Of a stretch of DNA of 33,776 bases, positions 14,018-24,174 are shown one piece after another. Source of the DNA: Candidatus Cloacimonadota bacterium. Lineage in GTDB: Bacteria; Cloacimonadota; Cloacimonadia; Cloacimonadales; Cloacimonadaceae. Positions within the stretch are counted from its first letter, which is position 1; each line of letters begins with the position of its first letter. The position numbers and the translations under genes were made by a program. A model generated the notes under the pieces. The model made no database searches. It had not been told where the DNA came from and saw nothing but the letters and a program-made list of their open reading frames with translations. The DNA lies in assembly GCA_012516855.1 (NCBI GenBank), contig JAAYWB010000022.1:1-33776 (forward strand), in the 5' to 3' direction.

Positions 14018-16362
14018 ACGCCCCCGAGCTTTACGCGGACCTGGAATACGCCCGGCTGGTGGAACAGGTGGCCGTCCGTTGCCACAGCCAGTTGGGAAAG
14101 GACCTCTCTGCCGGACTCGCGCCCCTGACCGATAAAAAGGCCATTGAGGCCTCGTTGCGCCTGGTGGGCGAGCTTCAGGAATGCTTGAAACACGGCCTGG
14201 AAAAGGATTTCAGCGACTTGGCCGACCTTGGCCCCCTCTTCCGCGAAGCCCAATATTCCCTCTTTGCCTACGAGGAATTTCATCTCGTTTGGCTCAACGC
14301 CCGCCTTGCCAGTGGGATAGCCGCCTCTGCCTCCGCCCTGGAAACCTTTCCCTCCTTGCGCCGCCTCTGGCTGAAAATCTCCGCCCTGGATTGGGTTTGC
14401 GAGCGTTTCGACCGCATTTTCGATCCCGAGGGCGAGGTGCTTGATTCCGCCTCGCCGGAGCTTTCGCGCATCCGAAAACGCCAGGCTTCGCTTCAGCGCG
14501 GGATCATGAAGACCATGCAGGGAATGCTGGGCGACCCCCGCCTCGTAGGCTATCTCCAGGATAAATTCATAACCCGACGCGACGACCGTTATGTCCTCCC
14601 CGTGCGCGAAAGCGCTGCCCCCCATGTGCCCGGCATCGTGCAAAGCCAGAGCGGAAGCGGCTCCACTCTCTTCATCGAGCCCCAGTCGGTGGTGCCGCTC
14701 AATAACGAGCTTCAGTTGCTCAGGCAGGAAGAAAAGCGTGAAATCTTCCGCATTTTCAGCGAATTCACAGCCCAGATAAAAGCCCAGGAAAAGGTCTTGC
14801 TGGCCAATCAGGAGGCGATGGCCGCCCTGGATTTCCGCTATGCCTGCGCCCGGCTCTGCCGCTCCCTGAAAGCCGAAGTGCCCCGAATCCTGGAACAGCC
14901 CGTCCTGAAGCTCTCCTCGGCCCGCCATCCCCTACTCATCCTGCGCCTGGGCCAGCCTGCCGATGTGGTGCCCTTTGACCTTTCCCTCGGCTATGAAGCC
15001 AGAATCGTACTGCTCAGCGGACCCAATACCGGCGGTAAGACCGTGCTGATGAAAGCCGCCGGACTGCTGACCCTGATGGCCCTTTCCGGCCTGCCCATCC
15101 CTGCTGGCAATGACAGCGAAATCGGCCTCTTCAGCCAGGTTTTTGCCGACATCGGTGACGACCAGAGCATTGAAAACGCCCTCTCCACCTTCAGTTCGCA
15201 CATTCAGAAAATTGGCCGGATGCTTGTCCAGGCGGATTCAAACAGCCTGGTGCTCATCGACGAGATCGGTGCCGCCACCGACCCCCAGCAGGGTTCCGCC
15301 CTTGCCCAGGCCATTCTGGAGCGCTTCACGGAAATCGGCTGCAAGGCCATCGTTACCACCCACTATACCGCCCTCAAGATTTTCGCTGAAACCCATCCCG
15401 CTTGCCTCAACGCCTCCATGCAGTTCGATTTGAACAGCCTTACCCCCACTTTCCGCTTCGCCCCGGGGATTCCCGGCGACAGCTTCGCCATCGAGGTGGC
15501 TTCCTCCTTGGGCCTGTTCCCGGAGCTCATCGAACGTGCCAAGAGCCTCAGCGGCAGCCAGAACCTCGAATTCACCGAACTCCTGAAGAAGATGCAGGCA
15601 GAAAAAAAGGCCCTCGGCCGCGCCTCCTACGAATACCAGCTCAAAACCCGCAACCTCGAGGACAAGCTGAACAAATTGGAAAGCCGAGAGGGCAAGCTCG
15701 AGGAAGAGCTGAAACAGCGCAAGCAGAAGTTCATCAAAGAGCTCCAGAGCGAGCTCATCTCCCAGCAAAAGCTTTACCAGCAGGAACAGGAACAGCTCCG
15801 CAAGCTTGACCGGGATGAACGCAAGGCCCTTTCGGAAAGGAAATTGCATGAAATCTCCGGTAAATTGCAGGACATCCGTGACGAACTCGCCGCGGCCGGG
15901 ACCAAAAACCAATCCCTGGCCCGCGATCCCAAGCCCGGAGACCGGGTCTGGCTGGCAGGTTTTGAAACCGAAGCCATCCTCCTGGAAATCCGTGACAGTA
16001 GCGCCAACGTGGACATGAACGGCATCAGCTTCCGCGTGCCGGTGGACAGCCTTTACGAAGTGCCCGCCTGCCCCGAGACCCGGGAAACCCAGCCTCTGGC
16101 CACAACCCACGCCACGCCCAAGGCCGCCACCGAGCTCAAGCTCCTCGGCCTCACCTTTGACGAGGCCCGGCCGTTGATAGACGAGTTTTTGGACAACGCC
16201 ACCCTCGCCGGGCTCCATAGCCTCCGGATCGTCCACGGCAAAGGCACCGGCGCCCTCAGGGGCAAGGTGCGCGACTATCTGAAAAGAAAAAAAACGGTGG
16301 TCTCGATCGACACGCCAGTCCCCTCCGAGGGCGGCAGCGGGGTCACCCTGGTGAAAATATAG
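14014..16362 (+). CDS. mutS2: MutS2 ATPase with degenerate Smr motif
   Basis: The 782-residue MutS paralogue lacks the mismatch-recognition domain. It has a clamp/lever region (about 1-290), Walker A GPNTGGKT (336-343), 'SSHIQKIGRMLVQAD', Walker B LVLIDEIG (412-419), a Lys/Glu-rich coiled coil (520-625), a KOW-like domain (about 638-685) and a C-terminal Smr domain (about 704-782) with HGKGTG (741-746). MutS2 has been described both as a suppressor of recombination and, in B. subtilis, as a sensor of collided ribosomes. The usual LDLRG of the Smr domain reads LKLLG (708-712), so the acidic and Arg residues tied to nuclease activity are missing. It is coupled to cvpA and abuts dnaG. Confidence 0.95.
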   Translation: MNAPELYADLEYARLVEQVAVRCHSQLGKDLSAGLAPLTDKKAIEASLRLVGELQECLKHGLEKDFSDLADLGPLFREAQYSLFAYEEFHLVWLNARLASGIAASASALETFPSLRRLWLKISALDWVCERFDRIFDPEGEVLDSASPELSRIRKRQASLQRGIMKTMQGMLGDPRLVGYLQDKFITRRDDRYVLPVRESAAPHVPGIVQSQSGSGSTLFIEPQSVVPLNNELQLLRQEEKREIFRIFSEFTAQIKAQEKVLLANQEAMAALDFRYACARLCRSLKAEVPRILEQPVLKLSSARHPLLILRLGQPADVVPFDLSLGYEARIVLLSGPNTGGKTVLMKAAGLLTLMALSGLPIPAGNDSEIGLFSQVFADIGDDQSIENALSTFSSHIQKIGRMLVQADSNSLVLIDEIGAATDPQQGSALAQAILERFTEIGCKAIVTTHYTALKIFAETHPACLNASMQFDLNSLTPTFRFAPGIPGDSFAIEVASSLGLFPELIERAKSLSGSQNLEFTELLKKMQAEKKALGRASYEYQLKTRNLEDKLNKLESREGKLEEELKQRKQKFIKELQSELISQQKLYQQEQEQLRKLDRDERKALSERKLHEISGKLQDIRDELAAAGTKNQSLARDPKPGDRVWLAGFETEAILLEIRDSSANVDMNGISFRVPVDSLYEVPACPETRETQPLATTHATPKAATELKLLGLTFDEARPLIDEFLDNATLAGLHSLRIVHGKGTGALRGKVRDYLKRKKTVVSIDTPVPSEGGSGVTLVKI

Positions 16363-18084
16363 ATGGATAGAAACCTCATCGAACAGGTCCGCCACGCCAA
16401 TGATATCGTGAATGTTATCCAGGGCTATCTGCCCCTGAAGCGCGCGGGCGCCAACTGGCGAGGAATCTGCCCCTTTCACCAGGACACCAACCCCTCCCTG
16501 AACGTGAACCCCGCCCGGCAGATCTTCAAGTGCTTCGCCTGTGGCAAGGCCGGAAACGTCTTCACCTTCGTGCAGGAATACGAGAAGCTCACCTTTTTCG
16601 AGGCCTTCAAAAAACTTGCTGCCCGCGCCGGGATAGCCATTCCGGATTCCGACCGCACCAAAACCGTCTCCACCAAGCGCGACCAACTGCTCCAGATTTA
16701 CACCAACGCCCGGGATTTCTACTGCGAAAACCTCTTTAAACACGGCCAGAAGGTGCTCGATTACCTCCAAAAACGCTCTTTCAGCCCCGAAACTGCAAAA
16801 TCCCTCGAGCTCGGCTACTCCCTCGCCAGTGAAAAATCTCTGCTCAACCACCTCCTCAAGGAAGGCCATTCAGTCTCGCTGCTAAAGGAATCCGGCCTCT
16901 TCGGAAACTACTCAGGGAACCTCGTGGATTTCTTCCGCGGGCGCCTGATGTTTCCCATCCATAGCAACATCGGCGAGGTTATCGCCTTTGGCGGACGCGT
17001 TTTGGAAGAAGGCGCCCCCGGTGGAAAATACGTTAACACCGCCGGAACCGAGCTTTACACCAAGGGCCACGAGCTTTACGGCCTCTTCAAGACCAAATAC
17101 GAGATTTCCAAAGCCGGAAGTGTGCTCATCAGCGAAGGCTATTTCGATTTCCTGAGGCTTTACGAGGCCGGCTTCCTCAATTCCGTGGCCTCTCTAGGCA
17201 CCGCCCTAACCGAAGACCAGGTCTGGCTGTTAACGCGTTATGCCCCCCGCGCCCATCTGCTTTACGACGGTGACGCCGCCGGTGTCCAGAGCGCCGTCCG
17301 CGCCGCCCTGCTCTGTCTTTCCAAAGGCCTCGAGGCTTTCATCGTTGAGCTTCCCGAAGAGCACGATCCGGACAGCTTCATCCTCGAAGAAGGCCCCGAA
17401 GCCCTCCGGGAAAGGATTGCCGCCTCCCGAAGCGTGATCAGCTTCCTGGCTGAAACCCCCTCCAAAACGCCAGCCGGAGAACGCATCGACACTATCCTGG
17501 ACGCCGTCCGCGCCCTCAGGGATCCCGTCCGCCGCGAACTTCTGGCCCGCGAAATAGCTGAATCCTTCGGCATTTCCGCCCGCGCCGTTTTCTCCAAGCT
17601 GCGCCGCACCACCGCTCCCCCCGAAGAGCCCGCCCGGCTCTACACTGTGCCCGTCCTCGAGGAAAACGCCGAGGAGCGCCACCTGCTCATCCTCGCCCTC
17701 CAATCCGCAGATTCGTTCAATTTACTTGCCGAAACCCTCACTCCGGATTATTTTGTGAATAGATCATACCGCGAGCTCTTCAAATATCTGGCCGCACATG
17801 CTGACCGGGAAGCCATTGAAGAGCCCGCCCGTCTTTTGGATAACATTGAAAACAAGGATTTAAGGGACCTCTTGGCAGACTTTCTCTTCGCTGACCTGCA
17901 GGAAATGAGCTTCAGCGACGTCCTGAACCAGGTGCAAATGCGCAAACTTCAGCGCGATATGCTGGAGCTTGACCGCAAAATCCAGGCTGAGCCGGACAAC
18001 CTTTCTCTCCTCGAAGAGAAGAAAAAGCTCTCCCAAGCCTTCAACCGCCTCACGAAAAAAGTGGTGCGTGGCCTTCTCACCTGA
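16363..18084 (+). CDS. dnaG: DNA primase DnaG
   Basis: The 573-residue primase makes RNA primers at replication forks. The CHC2 zinc finger has Cys36, His39, Cys57 and Cys60 (CPFH ... CFAC), followed by the catalytic core with '[20 protein letters not shown]'. The Toprim domain has EGYFD (258-262) and DGDAAG (302-307) for metal binding, plus 'HDPDSFI'. The C-terminal helicase-binding region is weakly conserved, as usual. The ATG follows directly on the mutS2 stop codon with no clear ribosome site, so translation probably continues from mutS2. Intact and of normal length. Confidence 0.96.
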   Translation: MDRNLIEQVRHANDIVNVIQGYLPLKRAGANWRGICPFHQDTNPSLNVNPARQIFKCFACGKAGNVFTFVQEYEKLTFFEAFKKLAARAGIAIPDSDRTKTVSTKRDQLLQIYTNARDFYCENLFKHGQKVLDYLQKRSFSPETAKSLELGYSLASEKSLLNHLLKEGHSVSLLKESGLFGNYSGNLVDFFRGRLMFPIHSNIGEVIAFGGRVLEEGAPGGKYVNTAGTELYTKGHELYGLFKTKYEISKAGSVLISEGYFDFLRLYEAGFLNSVASLGTALTEDQVWLLTRYAPRAHLLYDGDAAGVQSAVRAALLCLSKGLEAFIVELPEEHDPDSFILEEGPEALRERIAASRSVISFLAETPSKTPAGERIDTILDAVRALRDPVRRELLAREIAESFGISARAVFSKLRRTTAPPEEPARLYTVPVLEENAEERHLLILALQSADSFNLLAETLTPDYFVNRSYRELFKYLAAHADREAIEEPARLLDNIENKDLRDLLADFLFADLQEMSFSDVLNQVQMRKLQRDMLELDRKIQAEPDNLSLLEEKKKLSQAFNRLTKKVVRGLLT

Positions 18085-18110
18085 GAGGTCCCGCCTCGAA
18101 AGGAGCATTA

Positions 18111-19847
18111 ATGATCACCTACAACGAATGTCTGAAGAAACTTGTCGATCTCGGCAAGGACACCGGCTATATCACCTTTAAGCAGATCAATGACATTCTG
18201 CCCAACAGCCCCTTCTTCCTGGACAAGGTGGACGACATCATCTTCGACCTACGCCAGGACGGCATCGAGATCATCGACGAAACCGAAAAGCGCCTTACCA
18301 AGGGAGCCGCCCTCCGCAAACCCGCTCCCCCCAAGAAATTCAAGTCCAAGCGCTTTTACGATGATCCTGTCCGCATGTATCTCCGCGAAATGGGCCGCGT
18401 TCCCCTTCTGGACCGCGAAGGCGAGGTCCGCGTGGCCCAGAAGATCGAAACCTACCAAAAGATGGTCAACCAAAACGTCTTCAAGTCCGGCTCCACCCTC
18501 CGCGAAATGTACAACTTCCTCCACCGCTACCGCGAGCGCCGTGTCCGCCTCGACCAAATCTTCCGCGTGGACATCGGCACCTGGATAGATAAAAAACAGG
18601 ATGTCATTATCGTTGACCAGTTCCGCGACGTCCTCAAGGCCAACGACGCCATCTTCGAAAAAATCGGCATCATCCTCGACAACTGCGACTATGACGACGC
18701 CGGAAACGCCTCCCGCCAGGAAGAGATCGACGCCCTAAGAAACCAGGTCATCGACAACTTCAACCTTCTCACCTACAATGAAAAACTCATCAAGCGCATG
18801 GTGTACCGCGTCCGCTCCCTCGTGGAACGCATCGAGGAAAGCTATAACAGCATCACCGATCTAACCCGCATCAAACGCTATACCATCGACGAAATCTGCA
18901 CCTACGGCCGCCGCGCCAAAAAATCCGACGAGGATTATGAGGAAGTCCGCGCCGAAACCAAGATCGACCCAGAAGTATTCATCGAAACCCTCCGCAAAAT
19001 CAAGAACGCCCGCCGCAAGATCCGCCGCGTTGAGCTCGAAACCAAGATGACCGGAAACGACCTCATCTTCCTCCTCCGCGAAATCGACCGCGCAGAACGC
19101 AACAAAGAAAAAGCCCAGAACGAAATGATCGAGGCCAACGTCCGCCTCGTCATCTCCATCGCCAAACGCTATAACAACCGTGGCCTCGAATTCCTCGACC
19201 TCATCCAGGAAGGAAACACCGGTCTCATGCGCGCCGTGGAAAAGTATGACTACCGCAAGGGCTATAAATTCTCCACCTACGCCACCTGGTGGATTCGCCA
19301 GGCCATCACCCGGGCCATCGCTGACCAGGCCCGAACCATCCGCATCCCTGTCCACATGATCGAATCCATCAACAAGATCAACCGCACCAGCCGCCGCCTC
19401 CAGCAAAAACTCGGCCGGGATGCCTTCCCGGAAGAAATCTCCGAAGTCCTCGATATGCCCGTCGAAAAGGTCAAATCCATCCTCTCCATCTCCAAGGAAC
19501 CCGTCTCCCTCGACAAACCCATCGGACACGACTCCGAAGATTCCATCCTCGGCGATTTCATCGAAGACCGCACCATCATCAGTCCCGAACGCCTTGCCGA
19601 ACGCTCCCTCCTTAAAAAACAGGTCGATGAGGTGCTCAAAACCCTCACCACCCGCGAGGAACGCGTCATTCGCCTCCGCTTCGGCATCGACGACGGCTAC
19701 CACCGCACCCTCGAGGAAGTCGGAAACATCTTCCAGGTAACCCGCGAACGCATCCGCCAAATCGAGGATAAAGCCCTCAGGAAACTCCGCCACCCCTCCC
19801 GCGCCGCCATCCTACAACAGTTCATGGATAATTTTAACGTCAAATAG
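18111..19847 (+). CDS. rpoD: Primary sigma factor RpoD (sigma70)
   Basis: This is a 578-residue housekeeping sigma factor. It has region 1.1 (about 1-65), region 1.2 '[20 protein letters not shown]' (from 84), a non-conserved insert, and region 2 with '[20 protein letters not shown]', '[20 protein letters not shown]' and '[20 protein letters not shown]'. Region 3 precedes region 4, which has '[20 protein letters not shown]', '[19 protein letters not shown]' and '[11 protein letters not shown]'. AAAGGAG lies just before ATG 18111. Codons are strongly C-ending, more so than in neighbouring genes. It is the last gene of the cluster; the following 285 bases hold a repeat but no gene. Confidence 0.97.
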   Translation: MITYNECLKKLVDLGKDTGYITFKQINDILPNSPFFLDKVDDIIFDLRQDGIEIIDETEKRLTKGAALRKPAPPKKFKSKRFYDDPVRMYLREMGRVPLLDREGEVRVAQKIETYQKMVNQNVFKSGSTLREMYNFLHRYRERRVRLDQIFRVDIGTWIDKKQDVIIVDQFRDVLKANDAIFEKIGIILDNCDYDDAGNASRQEEIDALRNQVIDNFNLLTYNEKLIKRMVYRVRSLVERIEESYNSITDLTRIKRYTIDEICTYGRRAKKSDEDYEEVRAETKIDPEVFIETLRKIKNARRKIRRVELETKMTGNDLIFLLREIDRAERNKEKAQNEMIEANVRLVISIAKRYNNRGLEFLDLIQEGNTGLMRAVEKYDYRKGYKFSTYATWWIRQAITRAIADQARTIRIPVHMIESINKINRTSRRLQQKLGRDAFPEEISEVLDMPVEKVKSILSISKEPVSLDKPIGHDSEDSILGDFIEDRTIISPERLAERSLLKKQVDEVLKTLTTREERVIRLRFGIDDGYHRTLEEVGNIFQVTRERIRQIEDKALRKLRHPSRAAILQQFMDNFNVK

Positions 19848-19898
19848 GGGACAAAGATAAAAGAAACAGTTTCAAACCCGGAGGGCGTGAAAGGGCGG

Positions 19899-20090
19899 AT
19901 GGATGATAGGATGTGATCCCCGCTGCCGTCGATGCTCGTTCCTTGCTCGCCGCCAGCGTGTGGCTTGGCCGTTAAGGCCCTTTCTTTTGCCATAGTTTCG
20001 CCTCCCGCATGATTCCCGCGTCCGGTGTGGGCATCGTGCAAGTGGCGTAGGAGAGGGAATATCGCGGGCGCTAAGGGCCTGGCTGGCAGG
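19899..20090 (+). repeat. Intergenic multi-hairpin repeat, copy 4 (forward)
   Basis: This copy shows the family order: first hairpin GCTGCCGTCGATGCTCGTTC...GCCGCCAGCG (19922-19961), TTGGCCGTTAAGGCCCTTTC, long hairpin CGCCTCCCGCATGATTCCCG (from about 20000) with a decayed right arm, then GCGGGCGCTAAGGGCCTGGC...GGCAGG (20064-20090). It sits between the convergent rpoD and C10 peptidase genes. The flank at about 19870-19887 (TTTCAAACCCGGAGGGCG) matches the flank of copy 2. Confidence 0.88.
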
Positions 20091-20134
20091 GCGTTGCTGC
20101 GGCCGGATGCAGTATTACAAACCTGTGAGAGATT

Positions 20135-22420
20135 TCACCGAATCAGGATAAGCTTATTGGTTTGCAGGCTGTTGGGAGTCTTTGCCCTGAGGAAATAGAT
20201 GCCCGGGCCGAGGGCATTTCCGGCCTGGTCGCGGCCCCGCCAGGTGAAGCTGTGGTTTCCCTCCGGCAGTATGCCTTCAAAGAGAGAATACACTTTCTGC
20301 CCTCTCAGGTTGTAGATTTCCAGGGTCAGGGGCGCCTGCTTGGTTTGGGCAAGTTTTATTTCGGTGCCGGTTTTGAAGGGATTGGGATAGGCGAAGATTT
20401 GCAGCGGGGTTTCGGGGAATCCTTCGGAAACGGCACTCACCGGAGCCAGGCTCACGACGGCATTGACGGTTCCCGGGACGGCAAAGCCATTGTAGAAGAA
20501 GTTATTGAGCTGAACCTGCGCCACAACGAGGCTGGAGTCATTGCCGACGGCGGTGAAGCAGACCTTCAGGAGCAAATCCGCCAGCCCCGTGATGGGCTCA
20601 TCGCTATCGACTGAAACACGCAGCGAACCCGGGCCCTGAAGCTCGGCAAGGACGCCGGTCGCCCAGGCAGAGAGGGTTTGGGAGGTTTGGACCTCACTGA
20701 AGGTTATCTTGTCGGGAGGAAAAGCTAGGTCGAACTCATAATGCGTAATGTTCCATGAGGGAGGCAGATAGGATGTGAGGAGGTTCAGGGTCGCGGTTTC
20801 GCCGTAATCCACCCCCAAAGCGTTGGAAAGCCGCAGCGAGCTCCCGGCGGGGCTGTCTATAGTGCTGAAAACGTTGGCCGTTGCCGTTCCCAAGTCATTC
20901 ACGCTCACCCCCGCGTATTCCGCCGCGACAGGCCTGATGAGATAGGTTCCGGTTTCCCTGCCCACGAAAATGAGTTTCAGCAGTGACCCGCCGCCGACAA
21001 GCGGATTGGCTCCGGTCCAGGATACTTGCAGCAGCCCGGGCTCAGGGCTATTCACCAGTATGTTTCCGCCTTCGGACATGGTTCCGACGGTTTCGGCGCC
21101 GTCAAATTGCAGGCCTTCGCAGGGATAGGAAATGCTGAGGCTATAACTGTACACACCCCAGCTGGACAGTATGGGGTCGGTGGAGATGCTGACCGTGATT
21201 GGATGCGTGATCTGGGCGTCATGGGCGCCGAGCCTGATCCTGGCGCCGTCGACGGCGTAGCCTTGCGGGACAGCGTTGATTATCGCGCGTTGGTCTGTGT
21301 TTAAGCTGTATGATAAATAATTGATGGCGTCAATATTATAATAGCCATCCCCACTGCCTCCCCAGCCGAAATTCACATGGAAATAATCACCGGCCTGGTA
21401 TCCGTCTAGATTGAAGGCGTGATTCATGGTTGGGTCGGAGCCGCCGAACCAAAGCGGAATGCCCTGGTCCAGTTGTTCCTTCAAAGTATCGGTCCACTGG
21501 CTGTCGGAGCAATTATTCCGCTCAAGGGATGTGGCTTCGGGAAAGCCAAAGTGATTCCTCAGTCCATCCAGCCCGGCGTACCAGTTTGCCCCCGAGCCCG
21601 CATAGGAATACTGCATGTTCATGCTCACCCCGCAATGGTACAGGAGGGTGGCAACGGCAAGGTTGGGAGCTTGCAACGCAGGAGGCATCTGGTCCCACTG
21701 ATAGGTCGTTTCTCCAAAGTTCACGCTCTGATAGCCGTGGAGTTGGCAAATGTAGCTGTTTGAGCCGATTCCCTGAATGGGGCGGTTCCAATACTTGAGC
21801 AATTGGGCCATGGCCACGGCCATGCACCCCGCGTAAACATGTCCGCTCGGGCCGGCGGGATCGGCGGGGCAGAGTTCGTTGTACGGCCAGGATTGATTCC
21901 AGCTAACTTCTATCAGGGGACGGACTTCACGCGTGACGTCGAGGAAGGAGAAGTCACCGGCCGCCAGTTGCTGCCAGAGTCTTTGTTGCCCGGGCCTCGC
22001 GGTGCCGGTGGCCCTGCCGTGGCGCACATTGGCGGCGTAGGCTTCCATAAGCGCGTAAAAGGCCGGCGGGAGCGTTTCGCCCACCCTCCCCGGTTCGGTG
22101 GAATAGGCGAGGATGGGTGGAAGGTTGTCATCCGCGGGCAGGATGGCGAAGGTGTCGTCGGCGAAACGGACATAATAAAGCTCCGGCAAGCTGTCGTCAC
22201 CGGAGTAAACGCGCCGCTCCGGTATGGGAAGGAACTGGCCGTCCTGATACGCCTGCATCTGCTTCAGTGGGCTGGCGGTGTCCGGCTGGAAGTGCCTGAT
22301 CCATTTCCCGGAACTGTCCAGAGCTTGCGCGGGAGTGACGAACTCCGCGGCCAGAACGCCACAGAACAGCCATAAACAGGCTGCCAAGGCCGTGTTCCGA
22401 ATCTTCAAAAGGCGTAACAT
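20135..22420 (-). CDS. Secreted C10-family cysteine peptidase with C-terminal sorting domain
   Basis: The 761-residue secreted protein has a signal peptide (about 1-33) and a propeptide-like region, then a streptopain-type C10 catalytic domain. Nucleophile Cys199 is in 'HVYAGCMAVAMAQLLKYW', catalytic His334 in 'TMNHAFNLDGYQ', and 'FHVNFGWGGSGDGYYN' closes the fold. Two beta-sandwich modules follow (about 385-500 and 505-650) whose pattern resembles cohesin-like domains. A FlgD/Por-type sorting domain ends the protein ('FAYPNPFKTGTEIKLAQ', 'LTLEIYNLRGQKVY', 'GIYFLRAKTP'). Start 22420 is fixed by a strong GGAGG and the signal peptide. It likely digests extracellular protein. The cohesin similarity is tentative. 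Confidence 0.9.
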   Translation of the reverse strand: MLRLLKIRNTALAACLWLFCGVLAAEFVTPAQALDSSGKWIRHFQPDTASPLKQMQAYQDGQFLPIPERRVYSGDDSLPELYYVRFADDTFAILPADDNLPPILAYSTEPGRVGETLPPAFYALMEAYAANVRHGRATGTARPGQQRLWQQLAAGDFSFLDVTREVRPLIEVSWNQSWPYNELCPADPAGPSGHVYAGCMAVAMAQLLKYWNRPIQGIGSNSYICQLHGYQSVNFGETTYQWDQMPPALQAPNLAVATLLYHCGVSMNMQYSYAGSGANWYAGLDGLRNHFGFPEATSLERNNCSDSQWTDTLKEQLDQGIPLWFGGSDPTMNHAFNLDGYQAGDYFHVNFGWGGSGDGYYNIDAINYLSYSLNTDQRAIINAVPQGYAVDGARIRLGAHDAQITHPITVSISTDPILSSWGVYSYSLSISYPCEGLQFDGAETVGTMSEGGNILVNSPEPGLLQVSWTGANPLVGGGSLLKLIFVGRETGTYLIRPVAAEYAGVSVNDLGTATANVFSTIDSPAGSSLRLSNALGVDYGETATLNLLTSYLPPSWNITHYEFDLAFPPDKITFSEVQTSQTLSAWATGVLAELQGPGSLRVSVDSDEPITGLADLLLKVCFTAVGNDSSLVVAQVQLNNFFYNGFAVPGTVNAVVSLAPVSAVSEGFPETPLQIFAYPNPFKTGTEIKLAQTKQAPLTLEIYNLRGQKVYSLFEGILPEGNHSFTWRGRDQAGNALGPGIYFLRAKTPNSLQTNKLILIR

Positions 22421-22479
22421 CCTTCCTCCTTCGCGGGTTTGGGGCGGTTCCTGCTGGTAACGGGGCAATCAGCTCTGAT

Positions 22480-22508
22480 ATAATAAGCGTATTATTGCCC
22501 CGGCACAA
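22480..22508 (-). promoter_or_regulatory. Possible promoter of the C10 peptidase gene, overlapping an inverted repeat
   Basis: On the reverse strand TTGTGC (22503-22508) is followed after 17 bases by TATTAT (22480-22485), about 60 bp before the start codon. The -10 is good and the -35 is weak (3 of 6 matches). The -10 forms one arm of the perfect inverted repeat ATAATA-AGCG-TATTAT (22480-22495), which could be an operator. The rest of 22509-22755 holds pyrimidine-rich spacer with no gene. Confidence 0.38.
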
Positions 22509-22755
22509 GAAAAGAAAGCCAAACAACTCCGTTAATCCGTATGAAAATAAGTATATCCGACCCCGACCCATCACCAACCTTTTCCCTTTGTCCTTTTTCT
22601 CTTCGAAATCCGTCCAATCAGTAAATCCGTATTGAATTCGTATGCCTGACTCTTTTTCCTGTCCACGAATTGAACGGATCGTGGAAAAGGTAATCCTGAA
22701 GGCGTCCGGTAAAGCACCGGGTAGTTAATGCGCATAAATCACAATCGGTTATGGT

Positions 22756-24174
22756 TCAGATCAGGTCATAATGACGGGTATAGGGCAATCTCTCCAGAAC
22801 CTCGTCCGTGCAGCCGCGGGTCAGTGCCAGATAGGCTTTGGCGGCTATGCCTTGTAACTCCGGGGTCAGGTAGCCCAGTTTGACCACGATGACATTCTGG
22901 GCAAAGGGGTCTATCTCCAAAACCCGGAACGGCTCCAGATCGGTGAAGCCGATGTGTTTGGAGGTCAGGATCAGGTCGAATTCCTCCGTCTGGAAAAGGA
23001 CCAGGGTGGCGGCATAGAGGCCAAAGTTCTCCACCACCCGTAGCGGAACGCCCAGCAGCCTCAGCGGCTGGCAATACTGGGTGTCAAAGTTGCCGCCTAC
23101 CCGGAGGGAAATCCTTTGGCCCATTCGCCCGGCGCAGACACGGACCGCCTCAGGATCATAGATACCGGCAACCGTGATGCTTTTGCCGCGCGTGAGGTGC
23201 TTCAGTTCGTTTGCCAGCAACGAGATGACGGCGGTGTTGTCGGAAGTTGAGCCGGCGGTGGGGTTGTCGCCGGAATCGGAGACCAGCACGGGCTTGCAAG
23301 TATCCCGCAGAGCCAGAGTGAGAGTCTGTTCGGGAGGATAGGCCGGAACGGAGAAGCAGAATTCGCCGCGCCGGGCGCTGAAACTGTCACGTATCCGGTG
23401 GGCGCAGGCATCCGCCAGGGCCTGGTCGTCTTGGGTGACTACGAGCGCGGTGACGCCGTTTTCCTCCGCGTCCGCCCAGGGAAAGCCCAAAAGCAGAGAG
23501 GCCGAGCAGACCCCCGGCAATGCTTCGATTTCGCGCAGTTCGGCGATCAGGGAGCGCATCGGCTCAAAGTCGGTTTCGGATTTTTCCCCGGCGATGAGGC
23601 AATCCAGGCGGGCGGCGCCCATCCGCAGTCTGGTTTTGGTGCTGAGTGCCAGGTCGGCCAGCCGGGCGGTTTGCCAGCCGGTTTCCCAAGCATCGGTGTG
23701 CGGGGCTGTTTTGAAACCGACCAGGGCTTCCGAGCAGCGCAGAAGATCCCGGGTGACCGTGGCGTGCATGTCCAGGCCGCAAAAGACGGGAAGGCCGGGG
23801 AACGCGGACTTGAGGGCGAGGAGCAGGTCACTTTCCGCGGAACCGATACCCCGAACCCGCATCGAACCGTGCAGGGCGAGCACGCAGGCGTCCACGGGTC
23901 CGGCTTCCTGCAGATAGTTGAAAAACTCGCTTTTGAGCCTGCTGTAAAGCTCCGCGTCCACTTCGCCATTCGGCACCGCCCGGGCAAAGACCAGCGGCAT
24001 AAGTTCATATTCCGCTTGAGCTTGGAAATAAGAGATGATCCCTTTGGCAAGTAAATAGGCATCCTGATGAGCATATATTTCTTCGCGGCGAAAGATCAGG
24101 AAATCCTTCGCCCCGGTGACGAGGGGGCTGAAAGTGTTAGATTCGTGAAACAATCCGCCGATGGCGACACGCAT
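22756..24174 (-). CDS. M81-family metallopeptidase (MlrC-like)
   Basis: The 472-residue protein starts 'MRVAIGGLFHESNTFSPLVT', the M81 opening. Further family landmarks are 'ACVLALHGSMRVRGIGSAES', 'GLDMHATVT' (Asp and His zinc ligands), 'FKTAPHTDAWETG' (third ligand His) and 'SDSGDNPTAGSTSDNT'. The family includes MlrC, which breaks linear microcystin peptides, but most members have unknown substrates. It has no signal peptide, so it is probably cytoplasmic and acts on small peptides. The ribosome site AGAGGA lies 8 bases before ATG 24172-24174. It is transcribed the same way as the C10 peptidase but is separated from it by 335 bp, so a shared promoter is unlikely. Confidence 0.92.
   Translation of the reverse strand: MRVAIGGLFHESNTFSPLVTGAKDFLIFRREEIYAHQDAYLLAKGIISYFQAQAEYELMPLVFARAVPNGEVDAELYSRLKSEFFNYLQEAGPVDACVLALHGSMRVRGIGSAESDLLLALKSAFPGLPVFCGLDMHATVTRDLLRCSEALVGFKTAPHTDAWETGWQTARLADLALSTKTRLRMGAARLDCLIAGEKSETDFEPMRSLIAELREIEALPGVCSASLLLGFPWADAEENGVTALVVTQDDQALADACAHRIRDSFSARRGEFCFSVPAYPPEQTLTLALRDTCKPVLVSDSGDNPTAGSTSDNTAVISLLANELKHLTRGKSITVAGIYDPEAVRVCAGRMGQRISLRVGGNFDTQYCQPLRLLGVPLRVVENFGLYAATLVLFQTEEFDLILTSKHIGFTDLEPFRVLEIDPFAQNVIVVKLGYLTPELQGIAAKAYLALTRGCTDEVLERLPYTRHYDLI

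Noticed and set aside
15238-16869. 543-codon open frame antisense to mutS2 and dnaG
   Set aside because: Shadow of biased codon use across two certain genes; composition is low-complexity and no domain is recognised.
18861-19793. 310-codon open frame antisense to rpoD, rich in Gly, Asp and Phe
   Set aside because: Mirror of the C-ending codons of rpoD; no start signal.
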